Of a DNA stretch of 64,000 bases, positions 34,131-42,579 are shown piece after piece. The notes beneath the pieces were generated by a model, which saw only the letters and a list, made by a program, of their open reading frames with translations, ran no database searches and was not told where the DNA came from. Source of the DNA: CAYJPA01 sp964371945 (GTDB taxonomy: Bacteria; Chloroflexota; Chloroflexia; Thermomicrobiales; UBA6265). The first letter of the stretch is position 1, and each line of letters opens with the position of its first letter. The position numbers were made by a program, and so were the translations under genes. The stretch spans positions 55,379 to 119,378 of the forward strand of contig CAYJPA010000001.1 of assembly GCA_964371945.1 (NCBI GenBank), in the 5' to 3' direction.

Positions 34131-34556
34131 GTGGCCGACGACATGCGCAAACTGCTCGACCATATCGTGCGGATATTCCTCGTGCATGACGATTTTGTCT
34201 CGATCGAGCAGGAGGCCTCTGCAAACGAGCCCGGCGACGCGATCGAAACCGACAAGAAACGCGCGGCTCGCCGGGAGTCCGATCTGGCGGACGACCTTGC
34301 CGTGGCGTTCAGCCGGGGAATCGCACGGTCCGAGGCTGGCTTGATCATCCTTGACGATCGAAATGCGGAAGAGAACCAAATCGCGGACGCGTTGATCAAT
34401 TTCCTGGTGCGAGCAGATCTGGCGACATCTCGCGCCGTCGAAACCGAGCCGAGCCACTATCGATATCGCATTATGATCAACTGGCCCAAACTCGAATCCG
34501 TTGCTCGCGACGCCGGCGTCGATCTCAGTGCCGCGGTGCGCGGTTCCACGACATGA
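34131..34556 (+). CDS. Unrecognised acidic protein upstream of RNase III
   Basis: 141 residues from GTG 34131, preceded by AGGAGG eleven nt upstream. Mixed charged sequence, no signal peptide or membrane segment. A central helix SDLADDLAVAFSRGIARSE and a C-terminal strand-rich part (SHYRYRIMINWPKLESVAR). No family recognised. It lies 47 nt before rnc in the same direction, so it may be cotranscribed with it. Confidence 0.72.
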   Translation: MADDMRKLLDHIVRIFLVHDDFVSIEQEASANEPGDAIETDKKRAARRESDLADDLAVAFSRGIARSEAGLIILDDRNAEENQIADALINFLVRADLATSRAVETEPSHYRYRIMINWPKLESVARDAGVDLSAAVRGSTT

Positions 34557-34603
34557 CATGCATCTCAATCTGTCTGAATGCAGGCGTAGAGACGGGTTGA
34601 CGC

Positions 34604-35467
34604 ATGCGTAGTTCCACAAAGCTGGCTGCAACTATCGATTCCGTTCCAGAATCGCCCTCCACCGACCCACTTCTGGACGCGCCCGCGAGATTGGCAGCCT
34701 CCCTCGGTCTCGACTTTCGTGACCTTGATCTGCTTCGGCTGGCATTGACCCATCGATCTGTGCTTCATGAGTGGGCGCTCGCGATGCCGGATGCGCCGTT
34801 GCCGCCGGTGAATCGACAATCGAACGAGCGGCTCGAGTTTCTTGGCGACGCGGTGCTCGGCTACGTCGTGGCCGATTATCTCTATCAGCGCTACCCAGAT
34901 GCGCCCGAGGGGCTGTTGACCGCGAAGCGAGTGTCGCTCGTCCGCGCAGAGCGTCTGGTCGGATGGGCGCGAGATATTAAACTGGCAGATTACCTCTATC
35001 TTGGTCAGGGCGAGCGGGTTACCGAGGGCGCGCGCGATCGCATGCTCGCCGGTGCGTTCGAAGCGCTGATCGGGGCGCTCACGGTCGACCGCGGGCCGCG
35101 GGAAACCCGGCGCTTTTTGCGAAGGTTCATCGAGCGCGATGAAGCCGAAATGCTCGCGGAGCTGCGCGACGCGAATCCCAAGGGTCGTCTGCAGGAACTG
35201 CTCCAAGAGCGCTTCCGCCTCCCGCCCATCTACCAGACGCTAGCTGAAGATGGTCCAGCGCACGCGCGCATCTTCACGTGCGAGGTTTCAATCGATGGGC
35301 AATCGCTCGGTGTCGGATCGGGCGGAAGCAAGCGCGAGGCCGAACAAGCGGCCGCGGCCGCGGCCCTGATCGCGCTCGAACCCGCGGTCCAACCCGTTCT
35401 GGTAGACCAACCGGCGGGAATCGACATCATTCCGTCCAAACGCTCGAGACGAAAACGCGCGGTTTGA
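34604..35467 (+). CDS. rnc: Ribonuclease III
   Basis: 287 residues. Endonuclease domain ~30-185 with the signature NERLEFLGDAV (74-84) carrying catalytic Glu/Asp, and the second acidic pair in GAFEALIGAL. A double-stranded-RNA-binding domain ~188-262 starts at NPKGRLQELLQE and ends with GSGGSKREAEQAAAAAAL. It processes rRNA precursors and other duplex RNA. N-terminal extension (~25 residues) and a basic C-terminal tail (SKRSRRKRAV) make it longer than the ~225-residue E. coli enzyme. Confidence 0.97.
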   Translation: MRSSTKLAATIDSVPESPSTDPLLDAPARLAASLGLDFRDLDLLRLALTHRSVLHEWALAMPDAPLPPVNRQSNERLEFLGDAVLGYVVADYLYQRYPDAPEGLLTAKRVSLVRAERLVGWARDIKLADYLYLGQGERVTEGARDRMLAGAFEALIGALTVDRGPRETRRFLRRFIERDEAEMLAELRDANPKGRLQELLQERFRLPPIYQTLAEDGPAHARIFTCEVSIDGQSLGVGSGGSKREAEQAAAAAALIALEPAVQPVLVDQPAGIDIIPSKRSRRKRAV

Positions 35468-35744
35468 ATCGATATGCCACTGATTGGGCTCGACCAAACG
35501 CAGTGCTTGCCCGTACGAGCGATGCATGATGGAATCCACGTGATGGATCGTAACGATGCCGCTTTGCAGGGGCAGTCCGCCGGGTCTACCCTTGTTCTGT
35601 CGCTCGAATTCATTGCGATTTACGTTTTGGTCCCCGTTGTTCTCGTTCTCAACTGCTCTTGAGGTTGGCCCGAACTGCGCTCGTTGAGGTTCCCGAAGAG
35701 GCGCCATCCGCGTTACCCTACCGCTAGCAGAAAGAGGAGGATGC

Positions 35745-36734
35745 ATGGCGCGGTCTTACGATCAATTGACGATCTTCGGCGGAAACTCCAATTCTGAGCT
35801 CACGGACGAGATATGCAGCTATCTCGCTCTGCCGCGTGGCCGTGCGGATGTCTTCAAATTCAGCAATGACAACACCTTCGTGCGTATCGGCGAAAGCGTA
35901 CGGGAGCAAGATGTCTTCGTCGTCCAGTCGTTCGCCACCCCGGTGAACGACTCGATCATGGAGCTCCTGATCATGATCGATACCCTTCGTCGCGCATCTG
36001 CAGGCCGTATCACGGCCGTGATCCCCTATTTCGGCTACGGACGCACCGACAAGAAGGATCAACCGCGTGTGCCGATTACAGCGTGTCTGGTGGCAAAGAT
36101 GGTCGGCGTGGCCGGCGCCGACCGGGTGCTGGCGATCGATCTCCACGCCGGTCAGATTCAAGGCTTCTTCGACATTCCAGTCGACGAGATGAGCGCCATG
36201 CAATTGACCGCCGAATACTTCGTTGCGAAGGGACTGGATCGACCGGTTGTGGTCTCTCCCGACCTCGGAAACACCAAACGAGCGCGAAACTTCGCCCAGG
36301 CGCTGGAAGCTCCGCTGGCGATCATTGAAAAGCGGCGCATCGGCAATGCGGACCATTCGGAAATCCTAAACCTGATCGGCTCGGTGGATGGATGCCAGGT
36401 CGTCATCGTCGACGACGAGATCGATACCGCCGGTTCGATCACCCAGGCGGCCGAAGTCTGTTTCCAGAACGGCGCATCGGAGGTCTTCGCCACTTGTGTC
36501 CACCCCGTGTTCTCAGGTCCTGCGATTGAACGTCTTCAGGCCAGCGCCATTCGCGAGGTCGTCGTCACAAACAGCATTCTGATTCCGTTTGAAAAGCGAA
36601 TCGACAAGATCACCATTCTCTCGATTGCCCCGCTCCTCGCCGAAACGATTCAACGAATTCACGCCGGCACGAGTGTCAGTTCAGCCTATCGGGCCACTTT
36701 TGGCGCGTCCGCGCGGCAACTCGCGCTGCAGTAA
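35745..36734 (+). CDS. prs: Ribose-phosphate pyrophosphokinase (PRPP synthetase)
   Basis: 329 residues. N-terminal FGGNSNSELTDEI, catalytic loop IPYFGYGRTDKK, the family signature DLHAGQIQGFFDIPVDE (130-146) and the PRPP-binding loop VIVDDEIDTAGSI are all intact. It makes PRPP from ribose-5-phosphate and ATP for nucleotide, histidine and tryptophan synthesis. Start ATG 35745 has AGAGGAGG upstream. The next gene follows by 22 nt and may share the transcript. Confidence 0.98.
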   Translation: MARSYDQLTIFGGNSNSELTDEICSYLALPRGRADVFKFSNDNTFVRIGESVREQDVFVVQSFATPVNDSIMELLIMIDTLRRASAGRITAVIPYFGYGRTDKKDQPRVPITACLVAKMVGVAGADRVLAIDLHAGQIQGFFDIPVDEMSAMQLTAEYFVAKGLDRPVVVSPDLGNTKRARNFAQALEAPLAIIEKRRIGNADHSEILNLIGSVDGCQVVIVDDEIDTAGSITQAAEVCFQNGASEVFATCVHPVFSGPAIERLQASAIREVVVTNSILIPFEKRIDKITILSIAPLLAETIQRIHAGTSVSSAYRATFGASARQLALQ

Positions 36735-36756
36735 TGAGGTTGAGGTTAAGAACGAA

Positions 36757-37977
36757 ATGAAGGCCAACTTCTCGCGGGTGCTATCTTCACGGTCACGTGC
36801 GGTGACTCCGTTCTCGATTGGTGTGGCTGCTCTTCTTCGCCAGCGACTCGCCTCTGCCGGTGATGATGTATTACGACAGGAGCGCTCATCGGCCGATGGC
36901 TTTGCCACGATGCTCTCGTTCATTCCAGCAAACTTTTCCGGCTTCAGCGAAGACGATTCAAGCGTCAACTTCGCGGATATCGCCGCTCAATTGGCTACCG
37001 CGGAGCTTGAATCCCCGGATTCGCTGGAAGGTGACGACGAAGCGGTCCGGCTTTGGATCAATGCGGTCTATCCGCTTGCTATTGCCACGCCGTTTGGCTC
37101 AAACGCGCTACGGCTAACCCGAGCACTGATCGGACTGGACATCACCGATATCGATCAGACAGTCGAGTTTGGCACACCTCCCGCGAGTGTGACAATCGTG
37201 CGGGGCCGGTTCGTCCACGCCGCGGTCGAGGCGGCGTGGGACGCCAACGGCTACAAGCGTCTCGATGTTGCTGGGATCTCCGTCGCCTCGCTGTTTGAAG
37301 ATGCGCAGATTGACATGCAGTCCGAGTTAGGTCGGATCGTCTTGGCGCGGATGAACAACGTCGCGTTCATCGCGGAAGACACACTTGCATATGCTTCCAC
37401 GTTGCCGCTCCTCACGGAAATACTGGATACGGCCGCGGGAACGAAAGCATCATTAACACAACGAGTCGACATCGCGGCGCTTCTTCAAGCGGCAGAGCTG
37501 AACCTCGCTAGCGCGATCTTGTTTAGCGGCGCTTCGCTCTCGATCTCTTCGATGGTTTCACCCGATCTGATCACCGAGCCCGACGCGTTTGAAATGCTCT
37601 TGGCGAGTTTGACCGAACCGGCAATGCCGCCAGTTGCGTCGGGCCTGATTGGGATGACGCCGGGAGGGCCAACGATCCTTCCATCTGGCGCAGAGCCTCC
37701 GGTTCTGGATTTACCGCCCGCAACCCTCGTACTTCAGTTGCTTATGCTTTCGCCGGGAACTGCCGATGCCGCGGTGGAAACGGTCGATGCCAGGTTGCGC
37801 ACATTGAGCTCCACTGTCTCGCAACAGCCCTACGCCAACCTCTTTGCATCCTGGGAGCTCCAGTCGAGCGACGATGGGTCGGTGCTGACGATCCTACTCA
37901 CGTTGGTTGAGGATACGTCGATCGGAATCTGGAGCAGGATGTTGTTTGCCCGGGATTTGCTCTTTCTCGCCTGGTAG
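36757..37977 (+). CDS. Unrecognised protein of 406 residues downstream of prs
   Basis: Start taken as ATG 36757, 22 nt after prs; the frame is open into prs but only as its shadow. No clear signal peptide is seen at this start, although the composition (Ala, Leu, Ser, Thr rich; RLWINAVYPLAIATPFG) resembles exported proteins of Thermomicrobia-like bacteria. Middle blocks FGTPPASVTIVRGRFVH and VLARMNNVAFIAEDTLAYAST look like conserved beta-rich segments, and LTPGGP-like repeats follow. I do not recognise the family or function. Confidence 0.7.
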   Translation: MKANFSRVLSSRSRAVTPFSIGVAALLRQRLASAGDDVLRQERSSADGFATMLSFIPANFSGFSEDDSSVNFADIAAQLATAELESPDSLEGDDEAVRLWINAVYPLAIATPFGSNALRLTRALIGLDITDIDQTVEFGTPPASVTIVRGRFVHAAVEAAWDANGYKRLDVAGISVASLFEDAQIDMQSELGRIVLARMNNVAFIAEDTLAYASTLPLLTEILDTAAGTKASLTQRVDIAALLQAAELNLASAILFSGASLSISSMVSPDLITEPDAFEMLLASLTEPAMPPVASGLIGMTPGGPTILPSGAEPPVLDLPPATLVLQLLMLSPGTADAAVETVDARLRTLSSTVSQQPYANLFASWELQSSDDGSVLTILLTLVEDTSIGIWSRMLFARDLLFLAW

Positions 37978-38082
37978 CCTTGGACTGACTGCCCATGAAT
38001 GGCCACGTCGTTCCATTGTTCGCCGATTTGACGAAAAATGAGCGCCAACGTCGCGTCGTTGTGTTGGAAATGTCCGAACTGG

Positions 38083-40089
38083 CTATTCTCCGCTGGTTTC
38101 GTCTTCTGCACCGGTATCGGAACCGTCGTCCTCGAACGTCGCGCCGTTTTCTACCGGAAGCACCTCTTCGGTATAGAGCTCGCTCGTATAGTATGAAGGG
38201 TCTGGCGCATCGTCTCCAATGACGATGACCATGTGTCCTGGCTGCGCTTCGCCCGTCGATTCTTCCGCGGCGGTTCCACCAGTTGCAGTGGGAAAGAGCG
38301 GAACTACTTCGATGGTCGATTCGGACGTCGCGCTCTCGGGCGGAAGGTTTTCCGTTGCGACGCCTTCCGCCGTCGCAGTGGGTGATTGCATCGGATCGTC
38401 GTTGACTTCAATCGAATCGAGCTCGAGACCGAGCAAGCTGGCGACAAGGTATGCTGTGGTCAAGTTGTCTGTGTCTGTAGTTAGGGAAGATACGGGATAA
38501 TTGCCGAGATCTGCCTTATCGACAACGGTCACATTTGCGAATCCGAAACCGTTGAGAACATCTTTGACCCGGCCGCCCAAACCAGGGTTGAAGGTTCCGT
38601 CTTCCACCAGGATTTCAATCGAATAGTTCGGGTTGGCCAGGAGCGACATCGGCGGGATGACTTCCGTGCCGGTAAATTCGGACATGATCGTGCCAACAGC
38701 GTCCCAGTCCGCGATCAGATAGTAAGGCTGTCCTTCGAGCTGTTGTTCCCAAACCGCATTGTCGAGCGAATAGCTGACGATCGATGCCGGATCGATTTGG
38801 GAGGCAAGCTGTGCAAGTTGTAGCGCTTGCTTTGGTTGGAGATCCGTTCTAACCGCATCGCCGAGCTCTTCGAGAAGTTCTGCGGCCTTTGGCAAGAGAT
38901 CGAGCGAGATCGCCTGTTGACGGAGCGCCATCAACACTTGTTGCTGTCGAGCTGACCGGCGGCCGTCCCCGTCGTCATGCCGGGTGCGCGCGTATTGAAG
39001 CGCGCGTTCGCCGTCCATGTGCTGCCAGCCCGGCTTGAAGAAGAGGCGCATGTACTGGTTGCCGGGTCCGGGGTACTCGTCGTCCTTGATCGGGTAGGGC
39101 ACATCAAGCGTGACGCCTCCGACCAGATCGATCAATGAGATAAACCCATCAAAATCGACTTGGGCGTAGTAGTTAACCCTGATGCCGAAATTGGCCTCGA
39201 TCGTACGGATGGTCAACCCAGGTCCGCCGCCAGGCAGGTTGTCCTCGTCGCCAAAGGCATAAGACGAGTTCATCTTATGCACACCGTAGCCCGGAATCAC
39301 GACCTTCAGATCTCGCGGGATTGAGAGCATTGATGCTGCATTGTTGACCGGATCGATGTTGACCAGAATCATCGTGTCGGACCGCGTGAATTCCTCTTCA
39401 CGGCGATCGATCCCAAGGAGCAAGATCGTTACCCGGTCCTTCCCGTCCCACTGTGGAATCGATGCACTCGTGGTGGCGGTCGACTCGACGATGACCGGCG
39501 TTCCTTCTGGGTTGATCGCGACCGTGAACGGAACTTCGTCATGGGGCACGGGATCTTCGAAGATGTTTTGATAGGCGCGGGTCCCCCGATAGATCACCGG
39601 GCCAACGAGTATGCCGGCGATCACGAGCACGACGGCAGCAACGGAGAAGAACGCGGTGAGTATCGGCCGCTTGGGCCGGTGGAGCCGTGGGCGCCGTTCG
39701 GTACCAGCTTCCTGCTGTCCTTGCCTCAGTCTCGCGAACTCCTCTTCCAGCGAGATCAACGGAGCATCAAGTTCCGCGATTTGCTCCGTCAGCTTTCGGG
39801 GCACTCGAATGTGGGTACGGCCGATTTTGATTCCCTCGACAAGCGCATCGCCGGCAATTGCCGGCGGACTGCTTGCGATCGCGGCCGTTTTTTGAGGGAT
39901 AGAGTGACTGGTAGTTGGGAAGGCATAACGATGCAGTTGGCGCCGCTTATACGGCGGTTCATTCGTGACCCGGATGTTCGATTTTGTGGGCAAGTTGCGA
40001 TGGCGCGCGCGGTTGCGCGCGAAACTGGGATAATCGATTGGGGTTGACGCGGTCGGTGGATTCAAGCTGAGTATCTCAAGAACTGGCAA
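38083..40089 (-). CDS. LytR-CpsA-Psr family protein with LytR_C domain
   Basis: About 668 residues from TTG 40089; no better start is visible and the first ~80 residues are doubtful. A basic region (ERRPRLHRPKRP) precedes one TM helix (~142-165). The LCP catalytic domain (~215-400) has TRSDTMILVNID, SMLSIPRDL and the Arg cluster ALQYARTRHDDGDG-RRSARQQQ that binds polyprenyl pyrophosphate. A LytR_C domain (~490-560, IEILVEDGTFNPGLG) and an acidic Ser/Thr/Glu tail follow. Such enzymes attach glycopolymers to peptidoglycan or act as phosphotransferases in wall assembly. Convergent with the preceding gene. Confidence 0.9.
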   Translation of the reverse strand: MPVLEILSLNPPTASTPIDYPSFARNRARHRNLPTKSNIRVTNEPPYKRRQLHRYAFPTTSHSIPQKTAAIASSPPAIAGDALVEGIKIGRTHIRVPRKLTEQIAELDAPLISLEEEFARLRQGQQEAGTERRPRLHRPKRPILTAFFSVAAVVLVIAGILVGPVIYRGTRAYQNIFEDPVPHDEVPFTVAINPEGTPVIVESTATTSASIPQWDGKDRVTILLLGIDRREEEFTRSDTMILVNIDPVNNAASMLSIPRDLKVVIPGYGVHKMNSSYAFGDEDNLPGGGPGLTIRTIEANFGIRVNYYAQVDFDGFISLIDLVGGVTLDVPYPIKDDEYPGPGNQYMRLFFKPGWQHMDGERALQYARTRHDDGDGRRSARQQQVLMALRQQAISLDLLPKAAELLEELGDAVRTDLQPKQALQLAQLASQIDPASIVSYSLDNAVWEQQLEGQPYYLIADWDAVGTIMSEFTGTEVIPPMSLLANPNYSIEILVEDGTFNPGLGGRVKDVLNGFGFANVTVVDKADLGNYPVSSLTTDTDNLTTAYLVASLLGLELDSIEVNDDPMQSPTATAEGVATENLPPESATSESTIEVVPLFPTATGGTAAEESTGEAQPGHMVIVIGDDAPDPSYYTSELYTEEVLPVENGATFEDDGSDTGAEDETSGE

Positions 40090-40380
40090 ACTGGTGGCGA
40101 TAAGCCGGTTGAAGCGTGCGGTTTTAAACGGAATCGTGACGGCGCGCTTCGAAGCGACAACGGGAATCGAATGGCTTGTTGTCCCGATTTAATCGAACGG
40201 GAGAAGTGCCGTTCAGACAGTGACCCCGCGGCGAGTTTACCATGGACGTAGTCGAGCGGCATTTCCCAGGCCTTGACGGATACTGGGAGTCAAGATAGTG
40301 TACGTACACTTAGAATGACCGGAGCACCGGTCATATTGGTGACCGTGTGCCGTGCATCGCCGGGATTGGAGCAGCGTGGC

Positions 40381-40980
40381 ATGGTCTTGTCCGATCGCGA
40401 TATTTTGATTGCTATCCGAGAAGGTCGGATCAAGATCGACCCTGCGCCCGATTTGAGCACACAGTTGGGATCGGTATCAATCGATTTCCGGCTGGGCCGC
40501 ACGTTTATGGTCTTTGAGCATTCTCGCCATAGTTTCATCGATCCGCGCAAGCCGCGGTCTATTGGCGATGCCATGCGGACGATCATTGTCGAAGAGGACG
40601 AGCCTTTCATCATGCAGCCGGGCGATTTTGCGCTCGCTTCCACGGTTGAAACGCTTGAGTTGGACGATGATCTGCTCGGGCGACTTGAAGGACGATCCAG
40701 CATCGCGCGCCTGGGGATTACGGTGCATTCGACTGCGGCGGTATTCGAGCCTGGCTGGATTGGAACTGCGACGATGGAATTGAGCAACCTCGGTCGAATG
40801 GCCGTCGCGCTCTATCCAGGCATGCGCATCTGTGCGTTTTCGTTTGAAACGGTTAGCTCCAGGGTGAATACGCCTTACCGGATGAAGATTGGGAATAAAT
40901 ACGCCGGCCAGCAGACACCCAAGCCGAGTGCGCTGGCGGATGAGTCAGGCGCGCTTGCCTCAGCGGTGGCCGGCGAATAG
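40381..40980 (+). CDS. dcd: dCTP deaminase (possibly bifunctional with dUTPase activity)
   Basis: 199 residues from ATG 40381 (GGAG upstream); the frame is open earlier without support. Family blocks: IDFRLGRTFMVFEH (34-47), LEGRSSIARLGI (102-113), the catalytic Glu123 in FEPGWIG and the closing GNKYAGQQ (171-178). It deaminates dCTP to dUTP for dTMP synthesis. EPGW at the active site is nearer to the archaeal/bifunctional type than E. coli Dcd, but biochemical type cannot be fixed from sequence. A parS palindrome begins four nt after its stop codon. Confidence 0.93.
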   Translation: MVLSDRDILIAIREGRIKIDPAPDLSTQLGSVSIDFRLGRTFMVFEHSRHSFIDPRKPRSIGDAMRTIIVEEDEPFIMQPGDFALASTVETLELDDDLLGRLEGRSSIARLGITVHSTAAVFEPGWIGTATMELSNLGRMAVALYPGMRICAFSFETVSSRVNTPYRMKIGNKYAGQQTPKPSALADESGALASAVAGE

Positions 40981-40984
40981 GTCA

Positions 40985-41000
40985 GGTTTCACGTGAAACC
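40985..41000. other. parS-like ParB-binding palindrome, copy 1
   Basis: GGTTTCACGTGAAACC: perfect 16-bp palindrome, matching 14 of 16 positions of the parS consensus TGTTTCACGTGAAACA, with the whole 14-bp core intact. It lies in the gap just after dcd. Confidence 0.85.
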
Positions 41001-41098
41001 GTGGCTATGGACACCGGTTGATGGAACGACTGATAATCCCATCGGAGTTTGAGGTGGTTGGGTTCGCACTGATGAGTGCGCGTTGAAGTGAGGCCGTC

Positions 41099-41485
41099 GT
41101 GTCGACCGAAATCGTGCAAGGAATCCGGGACCGCATGCTGCCGATGTTGCAAGTGGTCGCCGATGAATACCGGTATCGGGTGCCGCAAGGCTACCCGGTT
41201 ATTGTGGACCTGCCGGAACAATCGACGGTCGGCCTGGAGCTTGACCCCGGTCACTCGCTGCATATCGTGGCCGAAGGCGACCAGCTCTTTGTCGATTCCT
41301 ATTACCGATCGACCCGGTTTGACGCACGTTCGGGCGCGAGCCGGGAAAAATTCGCAGGAGCACCGGTAGACGACCGCCGATCGATCGATCCTGAGATTTC
41401 GGATCAGAGCTTGCGAAATCTGATCGCGGAGCTCTGTTCTCGTTTCAACTCGCAACAGTTGATCATTCATATCACCGATACGTAG
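41099..41485 (+). CDS. Unrecognised small protein between two parS sites
   Basis: 128 residues from GTG 41099 (GAAGTGAGG upstream). No signal or membrane segment. Alternating strands and turns: YRVPQGYPVIVDLPEQ, GHSLHIVAEGDQLFV, and a C-terminal helix ISDQSLRNLIAELCSRF. No family recognised. It lies within the 574-bp interval between two parS-like palindromes and ends 20 nt before a bidirectional terminator. The position is suggestive, but no chromosome-segregation role can be claimed. Confidence 0.7.
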   Translation: MSTEIVQGIRDRMLPMLQVVADEYRYRVPQGYPVIVDLPEQSTVGLELDPGHSLHIVAEGDQLFVDSYYRSTRFDARSGASREKFAGAPVDDRRSIDPEISDQSLRNLIAELCSRFNSQQLIIHITDT

Positions 41486-41505
41486 GCAGTCGATCATGAG
41501 AATCG

Positions 41506-41541
41506 AAAAACGCGCCCGGTAAATCCACCGGGCGCGTTTTT
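41506..41541. terminator. Bidirectional intrinsic terminator
   Basis: A run of A's, then CGCGCCCGGT and ACCGGGCGCG pairing as a long GC stem around AAATCC, then a run of T's. Symmetric A and T flanks let it stop both the rightward gene ending at 41485 and the leftward ndk transcript. Confidence 0.92.
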
Positions 41542-41558
41542 CGTGCCCCACGTTCAAT

Positions 41559-41574
41559 GTTTCACGTGAAACGC
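41559..41574. other. parS-like ParB-binding palindrome, copy 2
   Basis: TGTTTCACGTGAAACG matches 15 of 16 bases of the parS consensus. It lies between the bidirectional terminator and the ndk stop codon, 574 bp from copy 1. Confidence 0.88.
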
Positions 41575-41578
41575 CCGG

Positions 41579-42037
41579 CTACTCCAGAATCCATGTATCG
41601 GTGCTTCGCGACCAACCGCTCAATGCGCGGTCGCCGAAAAACAAATTCACCTCTCGAGCGGCACTTTCGGGGCCGTCCGAACCGTGAATCAAGTTGCGGC
41701 CGATCATGACCCCGAGATCACCCCGGATCGTACCCGGAGCGGCTTCGACCGGCTTCGTGGCGCCCATCGTGGCACGAGTCGCGGCAATCGCTTGCGGGCC
41801 TTCAAGCACCATCGTCACGACCGGACCCGATTCGATGTAATCGACGAGACCCGCGAAGAACGGCTTCCCCTTGTGTTCACCATAGTGCCGCTCCGCGAGC
41901 TCCCGATCGATTGAGCGAAGCTCCATTGCCACGATCTTCAGACCGCGCCGTTCAAGCCGGCCAACAATCTCGCCAACGAGACCACGCTGCACTCCATCTG
42001 GCTTGATGATCACGAGTGTCTGTTCCAATTCCGCCAC
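41579..42037 (-). CDS. ndk: Nucleoside diphosphate kinase
   Basis: 152 residues from GTG 42037, where GGAGGGG stands nine nt upstream and the length matches the family; an ATG 27 nt earlier gives an odd leader. QTLVIIKPDGVQRGLVGEI (6-24) and the active-site motif NLIHGSDGPESA with phospho-His118 are intact. It equilibrates nucleoside triphosphates. Cytoplasmic. Its transcript ends at the shared bidirectional terminator. Confidence 0.97.
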   Translation of the reverse strand: MAELEQTLVIIKPDGVQRGLVGEIVGRLERRGLKIVAMELRSIDRELAERHYGEHKGKPFFAGLVDYIESGPVVTMVLEGPQAIAATRATMGATKPVEAAPGTIRGDLGVMIGRNLIHGSDGPESAAREVNLFFGDRALSGWSRSTDTWILE

Positions 42038-42183
42038 CTGTCTGAACCCCTCCGATGCGTGCATATATGTTCGCCGTCACCGCGCGACGATCCACTCCGG
42101 CTTGCCAGCCTAGCACACGCTCCCGCGGACATGCGAAAGGGCGGCCCGAGAGCCGCCCTCGCATCCTGATCGTACCTTGCCGG

Positions 42184-42573
42184 CTATGCCGGACTGAGCA
42201 CTTCGGCAACCTGCCGCATGGCGTTCTCGCAGGCCTCACTGATCAGGGTCGAGTCGCAGTGCTCACTGAAGACGATCAACGCAAAGTCGCCCCCGTTCCG
42301 CAAATGCATCATGCCATCGCCGGTTGAGATGCTGAGGCCGGTCGCCGCCCCGGCCCCGAGCCGGCGTGTCGTTCGCTCGGCAACTCCTACAAGCGATGCG
42401 CCAAGCGCTGCCGCGAGGTCGACATCCTCGCCGATCACCCCGGCCGTTCCCATCACGAGTCCTTCGACACTGACGGCGATGACGCCAAGGATTTCCCGGT
42501 ATTTGAGGAGATCGGCAAGCATCGCCTCTAACTCCCCTGGTCCGTCGTGCATTGTGACACCACTCTCCGACAC
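42184..42573 (-). CDS. Roadblock/LC7-domain protein
   Basis: About 129 residues (GTG 42573, or 122 from ATG 42552). Central beta-sheet segments VIAVSVEGLVMGTAG, LGASLVGVAERTTRRLG and DFALIVFSEHCD alternate with helices in the Roadblock/LC7 order, as in MglB and actinobacterial serine-valine conservon proteins. Such proteins regulate small GTPases or scaffold. It begins 7 nt after the TPR gene stop, so the two form an operon. No small GTPase gene is in the window. Confidence 0.85.
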   Translation of the reverse strand: MSESGVTMHDGPGELEAMLADLLKYREILGVIAVSVEGLVMGTAGVIGEDVDLAAALGASLVGVAERTTRRLGAGAATGLSISTGDGMMHLRNGGDFALIVFSEHCDSTLISEACENAMRQVAEVLSPA

Positions 42574-42579
42574 GATTGC

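Noticed and set aside
35474..35662. Small rightward frame with one hydrophobic stretch between rnc and prs
   Set aside because: No ribosome site and composition like noncoding sequence; the hydrophobic stretch is short. Not listed as a gene.
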